Shown in pieces: positions 14,799-17,030 of a DNA stretch of 17,030 nt (position 1 is the first letter of the stretch; each line of letters starts with the position of its first letter). Source of the stretch: Endomicrobium sp. Lineage in GTDB: Bacteria > Elusimicrobiota > Endomicrobiia > Endomicrobiales > Endomicrobiaceae. The position numbers were made by a program, and so were the translations under genes. Where the stretch lies: NCBI GenBank assembly GCA_031264895.1, contig JAISDI010000162.1, forward strand, positions 1-17,030, given 5' to 3'. Below the pieces are notes generated by a model. The model saw nothing but the letters and a program-made list of their open reading frames with translations, ran no database searches and had not been told where the DNA came from.

Positions 14799-15817
14799 AA
14801 AAGCTCTCTTTGAGAATTCTTAGGCGGTTCTACGCCTATATGTCTGAAACCCGCTTCTGTCACAACTCTTCCGCGCGCGGTTCTTGCTATAAAACCGGAC
14901 TGTATTAAATAAGGCTCGTAAACGTCCGTAATAGTGTCGGATTCTTCGGAGATCGCCACTGCCAAAGTGTCGACGCCGACAGGCCCTCCGCCGAATTTAT
15001 TTATAATTGTAGTTAAAAGCAGTCTGTCCATTTTATCAAGGCCTGCATTGTCGACTTCTAAAGCGTCAAGCGCCTTTTGAGCTATCAACCGCGTAATTTT
15101 CCCGCCGCTTATTTCGGCAAAATCCCTGACTCTCTTTAAAAGCCTGTTGACGATCCTCGGCGTGCCTCTCGAACGTCTTGCAATTTCATCTCCGGCATCC
15201 TCGTCAATTTCGACGTTCATTATGACCGCAGAACGTTTGACAATATGCACAAGCTCTTTAATTCCGTAAAAATCCAAATGCCCAATAATGCCGAACCTGT
15301 CTCTTAAAGGGCTTGATAAAAGTCCGGCGCGGGTAGTCGCGCCGACTAAAGTGAAACGCGGAACGGGAAGTTTTATAGTTTTTGCTGACGGCCCCTGCCC
15401 GATAATAATGTCAAGTTCAAAATCTTCCATCACAGGATAGAGCGATTCTTCGACAAGATGGTTCATCCTGTGTATCTCGTCGATAAAAAACACGTCGCCT
15501 TCTGAAAGATTTGTCAAAATGGCAGCCAGATCTCCTACCCTTTCCAGCACGGGTCCCGAAGTCATTCTCAAATTCCCGCCCATTTCTTTTGCGATAATAT
15601 GGGACAGAGTGGTCTTCCCCAAACCCGGAGGCGCATAAAAAAGACAATGATCCAAAGCTTCCTGTCTTCTTTTTGCTGCTTCTATAAAAACTTTAAGATT
15701 TTCTTTGAGCTTATCCTGCCCGATAAAATCGTCGAGAGACTGCGGCCTCAAAGAGTTTTCTACCCTGTCCTCTTCCGTCAATTTGGCGCTTTCCAATATT
15801 CTTTCTGTTTCTTCCAT
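14795..15817 (-). CDS. ruvB: Holliday junction branch-migration ATPase RuvB
   Basis: The hexameric AAA+ motor that, with RuvA, drives branch migration of Holliday junctions. 340 residues, a normal length. Visible features are Walker A PPGLGKTT (63-70), Walker B FFIDEIH (110-116), a sensor/arginine-finger region ATTRAGLLSSPLRDRF (160-175), RSRGTPRIVNRLLKRVRDFAE (sensor 2 area) and a C-terminal winged helix with YEPYLIQSGFIARTARGR. It is the first gene of the run; ruvA and ruvC are not adjacent. ruvB next to queA and a SpoIID-like gene is, to my knowledge, a recurring bacterial arrangement. The ribosome-binding site is weak (GGGAA about 8 bases upstream). Confidence 0.98.
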   Translation of the reverse strand: MEETERILESAKLTEEDRVENSLRPQSLDDFIGQDKLKENLKVFIEAAKRRQEALDHCLFYAPPGLGKTTLSHIIAKEMGGNLRMTSGPVLERVGDLAAILTNLSEGDVFFIDEIHRMNHLVEESLYPVMEDFELDIIIGQGPSAKTIKLPVPRFTLVGATTRAGLLSSPLRDRFGIIGHLDFYGIKELVHIVKRSAVIMNVEIDEDAGDEIARRSRGTPRIVNRLLKRVRDFAEISGGKITRLIAQKALDALEVDNAGLDKMDRLLLTTIINKFGGGPVGVDTLAVAISEESDTITDVYEPYLIQSGFIARTARGRVVTEAGFRHIGVEPPKNSQRELL

Positions 15818-15855
15818 AAAATATTCCCGTTAAGATAAAATACGTATGTTGTAAG

Positions 15856-15883
15856 ATTATCAAAAATGATGAATAGAATTCAA
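15856..15883 (-). promoter_or_regulatory. Candidate promoter of the ruvB-queA operon
   Basis: On the minus strand TTGAAT (15878-15883), 16 bases and GATAAT (15856-15861) lie about 40-65 bases ahead of the ruvB ATG. The match is reasonable but not perfect. Confidence 0.5.
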
Positions 15884-15923
15884 GCGGGATTTATGCGGCG
15901 GCAGGGCAAATTGTTGCCATACC

Positions 15924-15981
15924 GACGAAAGTCATCATGGCAAAAAAATATAGGTTTTCATACATTTTGCCTGTCATCGTC
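15924..15981. repeat. Imperfect inverted repeat between the divergent genes
   Basis: GACGAAAGTCATCATGGCAA at the left roughly mirrors TTTTGCCTGTCATCGTC at the right; the inner arms GGCAAAA and TTTTGCC are exact. It sits midway between ruvB and the divergent gene at 16080. There is no T-tract, so it may be a decayed intergenic repeat or a regulatory site. Confidence 0.4.
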
Positions 15982-16064
15982 CTTATCTTTAGTGTCAAGG
16001 CTTTTTTTTATATATTTGCCGTGCAGAAAACCTAATTTTCTTATTATAAGTAGAAATATTAATA

Positions 16065-16070
16065 TATAAT
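16065..16070 (+). promoter_or_regulatory. -10 box ahead of the paralog gene
   Basis: A consensus TATAAT ends 9 bases before the ATG at 16080, so the predicted transcript start is at or within about 3 bases of the ATG. The -35 region is weak (TTATTA at 16041-16046). No ribosome-binding site is present. The arrangement mirrors that of the giant gene. Confidence 0.5.
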
Positions 16071-16079
16071 AATAGATAT

Positions 16080-17030
16080 ATGAGATTTATTTCTATTATC
16101 ATTTCATTACTTTTGATTCTTTCCTGCGCGCAAAGTCCTGTTTACGCCCAGACGTTTATCCTTTCGGGCAACATCATACCTGCGGATTTGGCGCAGGTAA
16201 GCGACGCTTTTTTTAAAGGCGAACGGCTTGTGGTAAATATTCAGGATTTACATTCCCACGAAGAAACCCAAAGGAATATAAGCGCGGTTCTTTCTTATCT
16301 TGACGCAAAATACAAAATAGACAATATTTACGTTGAAGGCGCTGTCGGAGAGATAGATTCTGCATGGCTTAAAAATATAAAGAAAACTTCTTATGGAGAA
16401 GCCGTTATAGAAAGACTTATGAAAGACGCGCGCCTTAGCGGAGCGGAATATTTCGCTTTGCAGTCGGAGCGCGGCATAGTTTTAAAAGGGCTTGAAAACG
16501 AAAAACTTTACATAGAAAACCTTAAACGCCTTAAAGAGATTTACGCGGTAAGAAACGAGGCTGCGGCAAATCTGGATGAACTCCGCGCCGGATTAAAAAA
16601 TCTGTCAAAAACCGCTCTGTCTTCAAACAGCCGCAAGCATATCTCATTTTTTGAGAAACGCAGAAAAGATTTAGACGAAAAGTATTTCAAATATCTTTTG
16701 TCCGCCGCAAATTCTGCAAACGTTTCCCTTTCATATTATCCGCAGATCGCAAATTATTTAGAGCTTGCCAAGCTTCAAAGAAAGATAGACTATAAAAAAT
16801 CACAAAGCCAAATAAACTCTTTTCTTAACAAACTTAAAGAAGTTTTGCCGTATAAAGATTATAAAAAACTTATGGAAGCGCAATATAAAGACGAGTTTTA
16901 TGTTAATTTGTCAAAATTCTACGACCAATATAAACCTCTTGAAAAATATTCCGCGCTTGAAAAATTTTTTACGCTTATCAGGCTAAAACAAAGCGTCAAT
17001 TTCGCAGATTTGATTTCCGAACAAAAGCGT
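16080..17030 (+). CDS. Paralog of the giant protein, N-terminal part (cut by window end)
   Basis: An open frame of 317 codons from ATG to the window edge with no stop. A signal peptide (MRFISIIISLLLILSCAQ, likely cleavage after VYA at 21-23) is followed by a region that aligns with the N-terminus of the giant protein. Here VVNIQDLH (51-58) matches VINIQDYH there, NIYVEG (82-87) matches EIYLEG, LSGAEYFAL matches ITGAELFSL, YIENLKRL matches YLENLKRL, and LPYKDYKKL matches LSYKDYLKI. It therefore carries the same candidate His/Glu site (H58, E87) of a TraB/Tiki/ChaN-like domain. Whether the CofD-like and HAD-like parts follow cannot be seen. A cysteine at 16 is a poor lipobox. It is divergent from ruvB. 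Function unknown. Confidence 0.88.
   Translation, partial: MRFISIIISLLLILSCAQSPVYAQTFILSGNIIPADLAQVSDAFFKGERLVVNIQDLHSHEETQRNISAVLSYLDAKYKIDNIYVEGAVGEIDSAWLKNIKKTSYGEAVIERLMKDARLSGAEYFALQSERGIVLKGLENEKLYIENLKRLKEIYAVRNEAAANLDELRAGLKNLSKTALSSNSRKHISFFEKRRKDLDEKYFKYLLSAANSANVSLSYYPQIANYLELAKLQRKIDYKKSQSQINSFLNKLKEVLPYKDYKKLMEAQYKDEFYVNLSKFYDQYKPLEKYSALEKFFTLIRLKQSVNFADLISEQKR

Noticed and set aside
15866..16069. 67-codon plus-strand frame between ruvB and the divergent gene
   Set aside because: No motif, no ribosome-binding site, overlaps the candidate promoters of both flanking genes.
16080..16150. Lipoprotein signal in the paralog (LILSC)
   Set aside because: Leu at the -2 position is a poor lipobox, and VYA further on is a good ordinary cleavage site.

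Overview
The window reads as chromosomal DNA from a low-GC, Gram-negative-type (diderm) bacterium. Signal peptides, a small outer-membrane-type beta-barrel, L-lactate dehydrogenase and queuosine genes fit a fermentative anaerobe. My impression is Elusimicrobiota (Endomicrobium-like), but this is inference: there is no rRNA or other phylogenetic marker here to settle it.

Layout. 1-803 is a gene-free patchwork of repeats. 804-2211 (minus strand) holds an Rrf2-type regulator followed 25 bases later by cysK, behind a near-consensus promoter; this looks like a cysteine-regulation unit. 2328-9611 (minus) is one giant gene for an exported protein of about 2427 residues. Reading its motifs, I assign an N-terminal TraB/Tiki/ChaN-like domain, a long helical middle, an embedded CofD/YvcK-like domain and a C-terminal HAD-type hydrolase domain. 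9748-10704 (minus) is ldh, with its own terminator. 10717-11429 is a second gene-free repeat patch that shares a dispersed repeat with the left end. 11430-15817 (minus) is a tight operon in the order ruvB, queH, a barrel protein gene, a spoIID-like gene and queA. Three of its junctions overlap (4, 14 and 1 bases) and the fourth is a 15-base gap. 16080 to the right edge (plus) is the 5' part of a second gene whose product is clearly paralogous to the N-terminus of the giant protein.

How the genes fit together. QueA and QueH catalyse two consecutive late steps of queuosine synthesis, so the ruvB operon combines recombination, tRNA modification and envelope genes. The regulator-cysK pair resembles CymR and its partner CysK in Firmicutes. 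The main novelty is the giant exported protein and its paralog. Both genes appear to lack a Shine-Dalgarno sequence and have a -10 box 7-9 bases before the ATG, which suggests leaderless transcripts, whereas most neighbouring genes have recognisable ribosome-binding sites. The repeat patches contain inverted-repeat elements whose hairpin stems differ in sequence but keep their pairing.
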